Assembly (NCBI GenBank): GCA_022695795.1
Contig: MU404078.1
Span: 62,001-126,000, forward strand
DNA: 64,000 nucleotides
Direction of reading: 5' to 3'
Origin: Biscogniauxia marginata
Lineage: Eukaryota; Ascomycota; Sordariomycetes; Xylariales; Xylariaceae
Shown here: in pieces, positions 21,696 through 31,993 of the stretch
Position numbering within the stretch: the first letter of the stretch is position 1
Layout of the letters: each line of letters starts with the position of its first letter
Translations under genes and position numbers: made by a program
The notes under the pieces: generated by a model
The model's input: only the letters and a program-made list of their open reading frames with translations
Database searches by the model: none
Told to the model about the DNA's origin: nothing

Positions 21696-24600
21696 AGCTG
21701 GTGCATTCATTGAGTGGATACATGTGGCTATAATGTAGATATTTCTTTGTGTTTATGGTTCGCGCTAATATTTAATGAAGCGGAAGTGTTCAGCTGAACA
21801 GTTTCATTTACCAAAAATCCCCCCATGCATAATAGTAACCATGGACTTTCACGAGATTTGTGTGTATATTGCTTAGAGATAGAATGGCAGTGACTTTGTG
21901 CACAGACAAATTCAGCGCATAGATAGGATACGTCGAGCGATACCAGCGAGTATACATAGTCTGTAAGAAATTTAGTATTGTGAGTTGACAACGAACGATG
22001 ATCCCCTTCCTATAGTAGGCATTAGTATACAGCTGCAGGGATATGCAAATAAGGTTCGATTCCCACTTTGGGTTGCCAATATCTCCAGCTTCGGTGAGCG
22101 CAAGCCCTTGGCGCAAAGCTCGGCCATCCTCGTCCGTAGCCTTTCACTCATGCATACTCCCCCAGTTCATCGTTCGACACGTCAAACGCAACCATTGGAG
22201 CTCGCCGATTATAGACTTGTCTTAACTCGTTTATCAATCCCCACCATTGCATGATGTTGTGGAGTTCAATAGTGTCGCATCCAACAGTACAACATACATA
22301 TAACAGAATTGACGGGCATACGAAATTTGCAAAGGAGAAGGTTGGTACCGAAAAAGAAGGTTACATGCCGATGCTGTCAAAGGTTACCGGTCCGTGGAGT
22401 AGATCCAGGGGGGCCGGGGGGCACAATGCCGGCTCGAGGATCTAGCTAATAACACGAACTAGGCCCCTATAATTACAGACACATATCAAACACCTAAGCT
22501 AGGTTAGTTTCGTAGCTTGTTGCAACTCTGTAATGTGATATGTAATATGTAATTGGCTATAGGTTAGTGAGTGCCCTGGACTCTCTCCCTTCTAGTATAG
22601 AACAGAAACTTAGGCTCTTCTGGATACGAAGCTCTCTGCTCAGTCTCGGAACTGGCTCCGCCAGCGTAACCTCAACACACAAGTGGTTAAGGATTGCACT
22701 GCGCCGCAGAGTGGAGTACCAGACTCCTGAGAGATAAGCTCAGTTCTCTCTCCACCACTCACTACCCTATAAAACAAAGATCGGCTACCGTTGATTGTTC
22801 GGGACCGTTTGAGCCCTTGTGCCAAGTTAAGGCCTTCCCATATGTGGACAGCTGCGCAAAGCCTCCCGGTAGCCCGCGCCTTTATTCTATGTTCCGTTAG
22901 CGTCTTGGAAGGGGAGCATATTCCGTATTATACTCCGTACACTCAGCTTATACGGAATACTGAGGCCAACAACATACGGTTCTACCAAGATGCGAAAACT
23001 TTTGAATTCAGAACTGCTAGTCATAACATGCAGGTTACATGTCTCTCGCGATATCGCCTTCCCAGATCCACCATGTCATACCTTTAATTTATTGCGCTAC
23101 GTCTCCCTTTGCGGTTTCTGGTGTTATTTCTAGACAATTGTCGTCGCACATTGTTCTCCCCAGAGACTCGACAGGAGTCTTGGATATTCTAGAAAGAAAA
23201 AAGGGGCCATCAACCAGCAGGTTGGTTCGCAACTATATGTGTGTCGGCATATGACATATATGAACACCGCCCCTCTTCCCCATATGTATTGCCATGGTAC
23301 GGTATACCCCCACATGATACAGGATGAGTAAAATTGGTATGATAATGAATAGTTAAGACATGAACCCCATTCCTAGGGCTCATGACATCCCATCAAAGCA
23401 TATCCGCTCTCGGAGGCAACCCGAGACCGAGATGTGTACTTAGATTGTCAAGCACTGACACTCCATGCCTAAGCGTGTCAGAGAAAGACGCGCCATCTAG
23501 GGGCATGGCTCACGATTGGTTGTTAGGTTATGTAGGTAGTGTTTTTTATTCATCAAGTCTAAAATGACTAAGCGGGATGTGCATAGTCTCTAATGTAACA
23601 TCGAAGCCCTCGTATGGGCAATCGCCTAGGTATACTTAGTGCACCTGTAATAACGACTCTAAATATTGCGGTGAAAAGTTTCAATAAGTTATGGCTAATA
23701 ATCCTATTTGATTCAGACGCTAACTTGAATTGTCAGGGGTTCTAGACGGAGCGCTATACAAAGCACAAGACAGTAGAGAATTAAGAATCAATATTGATGT
23801 TCAATGGGTCTTCTGATAAACCGTATTTTGACGAGATTACCATGCGCCGTGACATCAGTGTCTTCTCTGGAAATACGGGGTACCACCTAGGCATAAGACA
23901 GCGAATTCTATAGGGAACAAACAGGTCTACAATAAGTGGCCAAGATAATAATGCCTATGTTAATACCTACTTAATGCTTGTCGATGCGACTTGTGCAAGT
24001 CTGGTCGTGCTCTTGGAAAATTTTACCCGAGCTCCGCTTCTTCTAGGCTGGCATGGGTATGTTATGGTCTTTATTCGACGCTCATTAATCCGTACAACTG
24101 GGGACATAAATTACAATACCAAGATCACGTCACATCTGTCAAGACGCCTCGCTACACTGCTATCACTATCTTGGAAAACGTCCCCAGATTCCACAAACCT
24201 GCAGAGCAGCTTGATTCTGTAAGAGAAATCATCGGTTGAGTTTCTTTATCGCGTGTTCATTCAATGCGCGTCAAGTTGTACCTAAAGTTTTCGACCCTTC
24301 CCTCCCGTTCTAGGCTTTGTGTGGTTCTCTTTGTGTTAGCTTGACCGTATGATCTAGAAACGCGATATGTATACCCCGGGCCTTAGGTAAGCTAATAAGT
24401 AAACAAATAAGATTTGTCCCAAACGGGAGGAATTATTCACCGAGCCGGTGGCATCATAAAGACCAATAGCCTCCGCCTATGAGCCCTTTTGACCGGCCCG
24501 GAATAACTGCTGTTGTGCTTTGACTCCCTCGGGACGTGAACGACTTTTCGCACTATGTGGAATAATGCAAAGCTGTAGTGACTTGGAGGCCGCGGCATCC

Positions 24601-24707
24601 GTAGTCATCTTGGTTTCCCCAGGAATGTCGTGACCGACCAATATGTGTTGTATCAGGGACAGATTGCAAATATGATATGTAATCTTCAAGGCGGTGACTG
24701 AGATAGG

Positions 24708-24866
24708 TTAATTCCAGAGCATTACGGCCTCCGTTTTCATGGCCTTAAACTCTTCCTCTCCACCCATCTGGACATACTGGTGGATATTTTTCACCGCGGG
24801 ATCCATTTCGAATATAACGATTGTTGCTGGCGTGCCAGGAGAAATATTGTAATACGTATACCGCAT
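24708..24866 (-). other. Small protein-like open frame (52 codons), probable gene relic
   Basis: The frame opens at the ATG at 24866 and ends with TAA at 24708-24710. It reads MRYTYYNISPGTPATIVIFE, then MDPAVKNIHQYVQMGG, then EEEFKAMKTEAV. The pattern of hydrophobic strands and an amphipathic helix is protein-like. A further frame continues the coding look to 24477 in a shifted phase (GHDIPGETKMTTDAAASK). It may be two exons of a small gene or a relic. The family is not recognised. Confidence 0.3.
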
Positions 24867-25049
24867 GTGAGCAGTCATTCAACGAATCTGCCTAGTGGCT
24901 AGTCACTGTGAACTTTTAAGTACGAAGTATAAACAGCTTTGAAGTCTCCTTTCTCAATGGCCAGCAACGGACTTTCGCCTCTTTGCTACCTACAGAATTC
25001 TTCTTAACGAAATTCTGAAGATCAAGGCGAGGCAGCCAAGACCCAGTCT

Positions 25050-25175
25050 ATGCCAGGCGATTCAGATTCATGTTCTGATAACTCGGAGCATTTTCAGACT
25101 AATTGGGATTGGTATTATGATCTCCTGAATAACTGGGGAACATGTTATGACGTTTTCGGGCCTCGAATTACATAG
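25050..25175 (+). other. Short Trp/Tyr-rich open frame, possible gene relic
   Basis: This 41-codon frame (MPGDSDSCSDNSEHF, then QTNWDWYYDLLNNWG) is open upstream as well. The composition looks protein-like, but it is short and matches nothing I know. It may be chance. Confidence 0.2.
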
Positions 25176-26405
25176 GCATAAACGAGTGGTTCGATGACTA
25201 ACATATTAAATGGTACAAAATGAAGTTGATACTGTCCTAAGCTCACTTTTTGTTAGTCTGAGGCTATAAATAGCCTCTTGAGGTGCGCACGAGACTCGCC
25301 GCTTAGGCTGTAATTCAGGGTGCCGGGATGTTCCATGTACAAAGTTCATGTGCTAGTAGAGACATGATGACTTACCTCTCTTATGTAAGTCAAAATAATG
25401 CTGGAGTACTTATCAAGGTAGAGAACGAGATTTAGACATTCCAGCGTATAATGATGACGGTATGAAAGTGTTCCCTCGCCGACTACAACACCAGCAGGAT
25501 GGGATAAGATGTCTTAATAGACTGATTGCTTATCAACCCTTTAGTAAAAGTCGGTATCTTTTGGTCGTATACGCATTGACGTCGCGCATGAGGTCAATTC
25601 TCATACTTAGGGGCCCGACATATCATCGCTTGAAAGTCCGGGAATAGATGCAAACGGTAGGATAGACATCGCAAAGTGGGCTTCTTGTCACGCCCTACAG
25701 AAAGGAGGAAGGGCAATGAGGCTAGGAACTATATTCTACCCATTTCTCTGATTTCTACTTTGTTGAATAGATTTCTGCACCTTCTGCACTTGATCATGGG
25801 TACGAGTGCGGTGGATGACACAATTATGGAGTATGTCATACGCATTGTATTAGGTAGATAGGCTTGAGCTTGATTTCCCGTGTAGCAATGGTGATCACTA
25901 AGACAGAAATTTAAATTATCTCGCGTAAAGACACTATTTAGATCAAATCACGTATAGTGAGGTGTGATGAACCAATAATCAAAATATTTCTATTACGGGT
26001 TATAGTAAGTTTTAGTATTTGAATGCTTAATCACCGCAAAAAAGAAACTGGTAATGATCTCAGTGTATACTACAGGTTCAATTGTCCTTCGATCTGCGTA
26101 GATGATAAAAGACATTAATGTTGGAAATCCTCTGGCCGCCTTGACAGTTTCAACTTGCACAAAATGCCCATGTGCCCAACTAAGATTATACTACGATGCT
26201 AATTCCCAGATTCAAACAGTATTTTTTTGTGCATACCGTCTACTCATTGTGTTATATATTGGTCAATATAACTCAGTCAAAGGACCAGATCGTGCAAGGA
26301 TAAGATCACTCACTCCCTAAATAAATGTGAGGGGTAGCTGGAAAATACAACATCAAAGCCGCCGTTATTAAGCAATCCCAGATACAAAACATTACACAGC
26401 CTGCC

Positions 26406-28481
26406 TCACACCGTTGGATGTATTTCAGATTCTTCCGCAAGCCTCTCGATAGACTTAACAGGCTTCTTGAAATCTAGTGCCTCAAACTTCATGAGACACG
26501 CGGCAACGAAACAAACGGCACCTGACGCAAGGAGAAGGTAAAATATCCTCACAATAACCTCAGTTATGGCCTGCACAGCAAGGCCTAGAACCTCGGGGCT
26601 AGCCTCTGAGAGGATAGGGGAGCTCGTACCAGACAGAAGTTCACGAAACTCATGGTCTGTAAAGTCCACGAAGGTGATGGCGCTCTTCAGGAACTGTAGC
26701 CCGACATTCTGGTACACCGTTCCCGCTATTGAGAGTGCGAAGGCTACACCCCCGAGCTGTGACATATTGTGTATGGCCGCCACATCAAATCGGTCTTGGG
26801 TGTCTGATAGAATCGCCGAACCAATCGGGATGGTCAATTGCCCGGTGATTCCAACAGCAACACCAACGATGGCTTGAAAACCCATGACTGCTGCCTCGGA
26901 CGTTTCGGTCGTGATCGTATGGAAGAGGCCACCCCCAACTAGGAGGCAGACTGCGCCGATGATGAAGAATGGCATGTAGAAACGAACGACCGGGAGCAGG
27001 CCGCCGGCGAGGAGGATCGTAAATATGAACAGACAAATAAAAGGTAGTATGCGGACTGCAGCATCAAGCGGGCCGCGCCCGTGGGCGAACGCGTAATAAA
27101 GCGGGAGGTAGTACAGACACACCCCGTACGCCATGGAGCCACAAAAGCTGCAGATAGCTGCTAGGAGGATCGTGCGGTTCTTGAGAACCAGACATGGGAA
27201 TATCCGGCGCTCGGGCGTAGTACCGATACAGAACGTCTGCTGCACGACATACGCCACGGCAACGACGGCGAACACGGTCCATATCGCGATGGTCGAGCCC
27301 GAATCCCACGCCCAGGTACCGCCTGAAAAGATGCACGCAGACCCGAAGAGGAGGAAAGTGCCGATGTGTAGGAGACAACCGACCCAGTCGGTTTCCTTCA
27401 CGTGTGTCCAGAGCGGCTTACTCGATGGCGCGCGGTAGCTGGGCAGACAGGTCATCTGGATTATCAGGGCAATGCCGAGAAGCGGCAGTGCAAAATAGAA
27501 CGCCCATCGCCAGGTCGCGTGCTCGTTGTCCGCAAATGCACCCCCTATCATATATCGTCAATACCGTGTGCACGCAATAATGGTAGCTTTGAGGCTTGAA
27601 CGTACCGATAATAGGGCCTGTGATCAGGCCAATGGCAAAGAATCCACCGACCGCGGCTTGCACGAGGGCGAGTTCGTGAGGATGCGCCAACAAGGTATTG
27701 AAGCTTAGGATGCTGATGCTCTAGTAAGTAAACTGACTTCATGTCCCTCTATGGAAGGGAAGAGAAAAGGGGGGGGAGAGTGGGGAACGTTACCTACCCT
27801 TGGTAGACCACACTCGATCCTATAGCCATCAAAGCACGACCTGCAATAACGCAGTTCAAGTTAGGGGCGGCCCCGGCAAGCACTGTCCCAGCAATGGTGA
27901 GGACCATAGAGGCGAAGGCAAGGACCTTGAAATCGTAGAACTGGTAGAGCCTGCGGGCCAGCGGGATCGTAGCTACATTGCATATCGAATAGCCGAGGGC
28001 GACCCAGGGCAGGATCTCAATATGCCCAAAAGCGTCGTATATAGGTGCCTGTACATTGGCGACATTGCTAACGTCGTACCCTTGACAACAGTTGTTAGCA
28101 TTGTCTGGTGGTAACAGCGTTATCGAGTGGGGTCGATATACCGTTGATCAGCGATAGCAAGTTATTCGCAAGAAGAAGCGCCTTCCATCTCCATGCAGGG
28201 ATGTTATCTCTGGGGTGATCTTTGATTTGGATAGTTTCCTTGAACTCGATTTCGCGTTTTTCATCACGTCCGCCTATGTCGGCATATTGGCCCGAGGAGA
28301 CTGATGTCGATGACGTATCCGGGAATGGTCGAAGAAGTTCGTTGGTGCTATGAGTGGGTTTCTCGGAGAGATTCCCCCCCTGGGTAGTGGTGTCTGACAT
28401 AATGTGACGGTACTGCTTGCTTTGATCATGTTCTGTAGGCACAGAAACTACTTTGCTTATCGGTGTTTGTGAGGTTTGCAT
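26406..28481 (-). CDS. MFS transporter, DHA2-like drug/toxin efflux type
   Basis: Model: complement(join(26406..27544,27606..27718,27798..28080,28142..28481)), 624 aa. Three introns (61, 79 and 61 nt); phases match at every junction. A cytosolic N-terminus of about 100 residues (Ser/Thr/Gln-rich) precedes the membrane part. The first helices run from LLLANNLLSLINGYDVSN; then come an ILPWVALGYSICNVATIPLA helix, IAGRALMAIGSSVVYQG, and the central ATWRWAFYFALPLLGIAL typical of fungal 14-helix MFS exporters. The C-terminal half has further long hydrophobic segments and ends in a short charged tail. The likely role is proton-coupled export of a small molecule; the substrate is unknown. The start at 28481 is not certain: the same frame stays open upstream to a single TAA at 28650-28652, described separately. 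ATGs at 28481 and 28400 are both possible starts. Confidence 0.88.
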
Positions 28482-28922
28482 ATTCCCATTCGATGCGGTT
28501 TCTATAGCTGAGTTGACATTGCCCCGTCCACCCGGTTGGTTTGAGGAATAAGCTTGATTATTCTGGTAAACCCTGTTGTTTATATCAGTATAGGTTGCTT
28601 GTTGTTTCGAGCTAATGCTCTTAACATTTCGATACCTCGAAAATGTGGGTTAATTTAAAACAGAAACATGGGTATTGTGCTGGCTTCCAATTTGATTCAT
28701 TGAGTTGAGACATTGTTGGCTCCTATCCGCTGTAAGGGAAGGGGAATTGGCCGAGTTTGCTGACCTTATGGCTTCGTTTTTTTGGTACAAAGCTGTATGC
28801 GTTGACGGAGACAACGGTTTAGCTTGAAAGCTCCCTCCATCTATAGAGAGGTTTGACTTCGATGTCTCCTGCTCGACGCCAATAGGCGAAACTTCTTCTT
28901 GATTTGAATCGAGTATCGCCAT
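28482..28922 (-). other. In-frame 5' extension of the MFS gene interrupted by one stop
   Basis: An ATG-started frame runs from 28922 to a TAA at 28650-28652 (90 codons, Ser/Gln/Asn-rich). After the stop the very same frame continues open for 56 codons straight into the MFS start at 28481. I found no GT-AG intron that removes the TAA and keeps phase. It may be a longer MFS N-terminus lost by a nonsense change (CAA to TAA would be RIP-type), a long upstream ORF, or chance. Confidence 0.35.
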
Positions 28923-30171
28923 CTTCAGTCGCTAGTTTTATGTGCACTCGCGTTTCCGAATACTCGAGCGCGGATAATCTCAATCAAGAGAGGAAAATGA
29001 AGGGAAGACAGAAGAGAGCGGAGTGAACTCAGAGCATTATACAATGTAGGAAATACCCTACTCGGGAAGATAGCAAGTCAACTATCAGGATGGCATTATT
29101 GTGACAACTGGTTTTGTAAGACTTAATATGGCTCCACGTGGTGCTGTGCCGCGCTTACCAGCTTCGTAGCTACATTGGAGAGTCTAATAATACAAATAAT
29201 CCTAAATCTAGAAATAGTATCCAATTGACTCTGTCTGGTAGGCTTACCGTGCCGTCATGTACGTTATAAAGCTGTGCTGTACTCATCAAGGCTTCAATTG
29301 GATGGGATGAGTAGGCCACATGCGGACTATCCTATCTGTTCCCACGTATCCGCCAGTCTAACCAACAATTAATTTATTTGACGGAATATGTAAAGAAGCG
29401 GCGGGTTTTGGGGGCCTAAAACGGCTGCAAATGGAAAATTTAGATAAAACACTTCCAGTAAACCTCGAGGATGCGGACAGATAGTTCTCTATGGTTATAA
29501 AATATGATTATACCGCTGGGGTAGGTATAGTATGCATATCCTAGCGCCATGTAAGTAAGAAACGCCTTCAAAGCCACAAGCTGTTGGTGGCTAAGCCTAT
29601 AGCTAGCGATCCTGGCTCGGGATATTTCCCCCTTCGGGTCTATCGAACTCAGCCCAGACATAGTTATCTCAACACGATATTCTATTCTAGATCAATTTCT
29701 AGACACCCAATTCGCTAGATGTTGGCTATTATGTGCAACATTGGCACCCTATCTTTTTTTCCTAGCGGCATTTTTCGAAGTCCGATGTTCAACAGATACG
29801 ATTTCCGTTAGTTTAGCCATGCTGTCAAGTGATATTATAGACCCTGCTGCGAATTACTATGATTAGTGCCAGACAATTACGCCCTATCGGCATTTCTATC
29901 AGATGATTTTGCAATAATGGATTTCAGACCAAGCTTTTCAGCCGCATCTCAGTCTAGTGATACATTAAGAGCGGATGTTAATGATCAGATCTGGACCACG
30001 TATACTAACATTTTAATGATAAGCTGTGCGACCCTAGCCTATTCAATTCTGTTTCCGCATGGACAGTTGAGTAGAGCTTAATAGATGAACCTCGATGCAA
30101 CCCAAGCCCAGATCACTCCTGTCTATGCCTACGATGAGTAGGGTTCGTCGGAACAGAGAAGCAATCAATGC
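28923..30171. other. AT-rich intergenic region
   Basis: No intact gene. Short frames such as 29440-29661 (minus) and 29866-30081 (plus) have no ATG support or recognisable domain. Confidence 0.45.
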
Positions 30172-31165
30172 CTAGGTGGGAGCAGACGCCGAAGGGTCTC
30201 GCCACACGGCGCGATACCAATACAACAATAGCAAACCCAAGCTATGAACGTTGCCGGACGACGAACCGTAACTTTCCAGCGGGGAATATATCACGCCAAT
30301 GTGGAATTCAGACGACATAGAGGCAATCACATCTTCTTCGGTCCCTCCAATACGACAGAAAATCCCCCGTGGAACGAGACACCCTGCGTCGGGCTCTCCT
30401 TCAGCCACCCGAACTGAGACATAGAGCGTTTTTCCTATACCGGTACTACTGATGACGAGGGTACCCAAACTTTCATCTTAGGAATCATGCAAATAACCAG
30501 TCAGCGACATGAAACATTCATGGCAATGAGTGGTACAAATGTGATAATGCAAGTGAAGTAAGATTCGATACAGACATGGGCTTATAACGCGACGCACAAG
30601 TGTGGTCTTACTATTCAGATCTGAGGTACGTTTCATAGCCGTGAGCTTAAAAAAGTCTCACTGACCCTTACAGCATAAACTTCCGAGTAGTGGTAAGCAC
30701 AGAGCTTAATATCGAATGCGAGGGGGATAGCTACCATGCGGCAGATTCAGTCGTGAAGGAATCACTGACTGAGCCTATCGAGCTCACCCCTAATGTTGCC
30801 CCTGACGACGTGAACATGCCCGGATGATTCGCAAACCCTTTGTCGCTGTCCTGGGAAGTGACTAGCTCTACGTGGAACGAGATATATCCAGGCTCGAAAA
30901 ATATACCTGGCAACGTAACAGTGTTTATGCGGAATCTCGCGAATGAATTTAAGTTGGCCTGTGAAGCATAAGGAGAGGAACTCAATGCTAAGGGGAGCGA
31001 CGATCAGGAGTGATGGTCGGGTTGTGCGCTTGCTGAAACCCCATCGATAATTACACATTCACGACGAACATCCAGTTCAATCCGTTAACTCACCACTTTG
31101 CTACTAGGCAGATGTGGTACTGTAACGGTCAACGCAAAGAGATTCCGTACGTATCCCGTCCTCAT
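30172..31165 (-). CDS. Uncertain multi-exon gene of unknown family, possibly decaying
   Basis: Protein-like segments on the minus strand fall in order. Exon 1 (31165-31094) reads MRTGYVRNLFALTVTVPHLP. A 135-nt intron (GTGAGT donor, CACAG acceptor) joins in phase to exon 2 (30958 to about 30735) with LPGIFFEPGYISFHVELV. A last exon ending at 30172 includes GKTLYVSVRVAEGEPDAG and ends ASAPT. Exon 2 runs into a TAG at 30731-30733, with a possible GTAGCT donor at 30734. The segment between exon 2 and the last exon (30734 to about 30480) is not resolved: one intron, or two introns around a small exon, or real frame damage. Exon 2 and the last exon look like two copies of one beta-rich module. No signal peptide or known domain is seen. 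Function unknown. Confidence 0.35.
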
Positions 31166-31993
31166 CGAAGATGAACATCTCTTGCTACAACTAGATTATT
31201 AACGCAAAACAACCTCCCCCAATAAACTAGAGTTAAGATCATTGGCGACTGGGCTCTCGACACTTCGCTAGCTTGCCCTTGGGCTAATAGCACATATGGG
31301 AACGTGCGAGCGGGCCGCTGGTACGAGAGTGCAGGAACTACGGTGCCGGAGACTCCTTCTCGAGCCAGTAGGTACGGAACAAGTAGAGCGACTGAAACTA
31401 TATAACGACATTAAACTCTCTATGTATTTAATAGTGCTGTTTTCATCTAACTCCGAAGAAATACGAATGTAGACCCGCCACATCTCCCATAGTACATAGA
31501 TATATACTTCAATACCTGATCACTCCTATTGTATCTCCGAGTGAATAGTTCGCACGCCGTCAGAGGTGTATACCTTGGCCTAGGAGTTGATATTCGGTAT
31601 CATGAAGAGCCTTACGCTTAGCATTTGTGTGAGCGTAGGTGCCGGTAGTGCCTCTAGAGTTCGGCAAAAAACTACCAGCTGAGCTAAGTCTGACCGGGAC
31701 GGGATGACGAGGGTATAGTTGTGTAAATAGATCCGGCAACTGTTTTCAATTCAATAAGATTTGTATTCCTGACCTTTCTCTCCTAATCAACCAAACGCCC
31801 CTCACGCCCAAGACCGACGGACCAATCAACCCAATCACCCGACCCTATATTCAGACATTCATCTTCTTTATTCCAAGGCCACAGAAAGCACCAACCTGCT
31901 TATTTAACATCAAGCTCCTATCATCTCTCTCCTTTCTTCCAATTAATCTTCACACCCTCTCTCTCTCTCCCTCTCTCTCCCCCTTCCATCATC
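31166..31993. other. Intergenic; pyrimidine-rich 3' flank of mrc1
   Basis: The last 200 bases before the mrc1 stop are strongly CT-rich (CTCTCTCC runs at about 31930-31985), probably its 3' UTR. No gene is seen. Confidence 0.45.

Larger units (their letters stand above)
21696..26405. other. 4.7-kb AT-rich gene desert with coding-like scraps
   Basis: No intact gene. It contains protein-like fragments in various frames: plus strand at about 23991-24239 (a piece reading HVTSVKTPRYTAITILENV), minus strand at 24708-24866, and plus strand at 25050-25175. High TA content and scattered fragments suggest old genes or transposons decayed by mutation. No terminal repeats or tRNA were confirmed. Confidence 0.5.

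Noticed and set aside
22660..22770. Possible tRNA- or SINE-like element (AAGTGGTTAAGGAT followed by hairpin-prone sequence)
   Set aside because: A box-A-like piece is present but no box B (GGTTCGANTCC) at the right spacing; not enough to call.
9931..28481. Secondary-metabolite gene cluster
   Set aside because: P450 and MFS are present but no PKS, NRPS, terpene or DMAT synthase and no pathway regulator is in the window; spacing is large.
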